From Agarophyton chilense (lineage: Eukaryota; Rhodophyta; Florideophyceae; Gracilariales; Gracilariaceae), in the NCBI GenBank assembly GCA_030374765.1, contig JARGXX010000116.1, forward strand, positions 62,001 through 126,000: a DNA stretch of 64,000 nucleotides. The letters are read 5' to 3'. This document shows positions 63,201 through 64,000 of the stretch, in pieces (the stretch's first letter is position 1; each line of letters starts with the position of its first letter). The position numbers were made by a program, and so were the translations under genes. The notes under the pieces were generated by a model. That model was given only the letters and a program-made list of their open reading frames with translations. It searched no databases and was not told the DNA's origin.

Positions 63201-63998
63201 CCCAAAAGGCATCTTCCGGAATCGGAAAAGTCCTTGATGACACACGAAAGCCGTTTTGTCTCGAGCTTCCTCCCTAATAGGGACTTGCCAGTAGCCCGAA
63301 TTGGCGTCGAGGGTAGAGAAAACAGTAGCGCTCCCAAGGGAGTCGATGTATTCGTCCATCCGAGGGATCGGGTACACATCCTTAATGGTTACCTCGTTCA
63401 GGCGTCTGTAATCGATGCAGAAACGCCACGATCCATCCAGTTTCGGAACTAACACCACTGGTGAGGCCGAAGTGGACTGGGCTGGTTCAATTACGCCCGC
63501 TTTAAGCATCTTCTCCACCTGAGATTTCTCCTCTTCCCGAGCTTTTGGGCCAGCCCTGTAAGGGTGTTGGGCAATAGGCCGAGTGTTCGGTAACAAGTCG
63601 ATGCGGTGTTCTGTAATCCCAATAGTTCCAAGGGAACCATCCCACATGGGGGTAAATTCACAAAGCATGTGCCTCAGCTTCTCCCGATGAGATGCGGGTA
63701 CATGGTTGAGATCCCATTTCTCCAATTCCTGAACAGGATCCGTCTGGTCTGCTCCTGTGATAGGGGCCGTAACCTTCTGAGGTTTAAAGTGTTCAGCGTG
63801 TGCGTGTGGAGCTGCAGTCGTATGCTCACCGTCTTCTGCGATTTCGGCAGTGTTCTCCCCCTCCTTAGGGTCCACCACACCAAGGAACTCTGCGATAGAG
63901 ATCTTTGTAGGTACGACCGCATGCGGGTGTGGAAGAACAGAACCCAGGATCTGGTGTTTGACCAAATGCTGCGTTGTCTTTCCAAAGTTGGCTACCAA
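60300..63998 (-). pseudogene. pol: E3 Pol, partial, one nonsense codon
   Basis: The pol frame enters from the window edge within the region after the protease and runs to the stop at 60300, with a single TGA at 62394-62396. At that place E1 reads CTC CGA CTG; E3 reads CTT TGA CTG, so a C-to-T change made the stop, between RNase H and integrase. Reverse transcriptase (YLDDIIVFS near 63115), RNase H, integrase zinc site (CANCAKN), DDE core (LLSDNGGQF, GQVERFNR) and the Pro/Ser-rich tail are all present. RNase H has further substitutions (CLPWLPEISE for CLRWLLEISE in E1). The protein would be cut before integrase, so this copy is probably inactive. Confidence 0.9.
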
Positions 63999-64000
63999 AA

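Larger units (their letters stand above)
59052..64000 (-). mobile_element. Ty3/gypsy element E3, E1 family, truncated at both sides of view
   Basis: A minus-strand copy closely similar to E1. Visible parts are pol from its middle (64000) to the end, the gap region with a tandem repeat, the chromodomain frame, and the purine-rich stretch found at about 34980-35140 of E1. It stops at 59052, exactly where the E2 3' LTR ends, so the antisense gene, polypurine tract and 3' LTR are missing on this side. The 5' half lies beyond the window. Confidence 0.9.

Noticed and set aside
1-64000. CRISPR arrays, bacterial operons or rRNA genes
   Set aside because: Nothing of the sort is visible. All recognisable genes are eukaryotic nuclear types, and the only regular repeats are the 58-bp and 50-bp tandems and LTRs.

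Overview
The window is nuclear DNA from a eukaryote with a compact, intron-poor gene set that is heavily invaded by transposons. Seven host genes look intact: EMC7, a PNKP-type DNA-end repair enzyme, a Zc3h12a-type NYN ribonuclease, an acetyl-CoA acetyltransferase, DPH2, a Sec14/CRAL-TRIO protein, and a nucleolin-like RRM/RGG protein. An EgtD-type histidine methyltransferase makes eight. Only two of the eight need an intron: 64 nt in the thiolase and 124 nt in the EgtD-like gene. Both introns have GT-AG ends and a CTAAC branch-point-like motif. Few short introns, small gene clusters and TE-rich intervals would suit a red alga of the Chondrus/Gracilaria kind. That is inference: no gene here is lineage-diagnostic, and PIF/Harbinger and tnp2-like transposases also occur in oomycetes and fungi.

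Layout. 0.1-2.4 kb: a broken DDE transposase and a broken DUF6818-like gene, convergent. 2.9-10.3 kb: host genes EMC7, PNKP, a divergent pair of NYN nuclease genes (one broken) and thiolase. 10.3-26.4 kb: a graveyard of a Tc1/mariner relic, an old gypsy-type LTR fragment, a tnp2-like two-gene transposon, two Ty1/copia relics in opposite orientations, and a two-gene PIF/Harbinger relic. 26.4-37.1 kb: a complete Ty3/gypsy chromodomain element (E1; LTRs about 97% identical, TSD ATACT). 37.9-38.6 kb: a solo LTR. 39.9-46.6 kb: host genes DPH2, CRAL-TRIO, RRM/RGG and EgtD. 48.0 kb: a fragment that begins like a histone H3 tail. 48.5-59.05 kb: a second, divergent gypsy element (E2). 59.05-64 kb: a third gypsy element (E3, minus strand, close to E1), truncated against E2 and running off the window.

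The most unusual feature is in the gypsy elements. Between the chromodomain and the 3' LTR both E1 and E2 carry a related gene on the strand opposite to gag-pol. Differences between the two copies fall largely in third positions of the antisense frame. The same elements show a probable -1 frameshift signal at the gag/pol junction, a primer-binding site that fits tRNA-Tyr, and exact copies of the 3' polypurine tract inside pol. E2 has also lost its whole integrase domain by an in-frame deletion.
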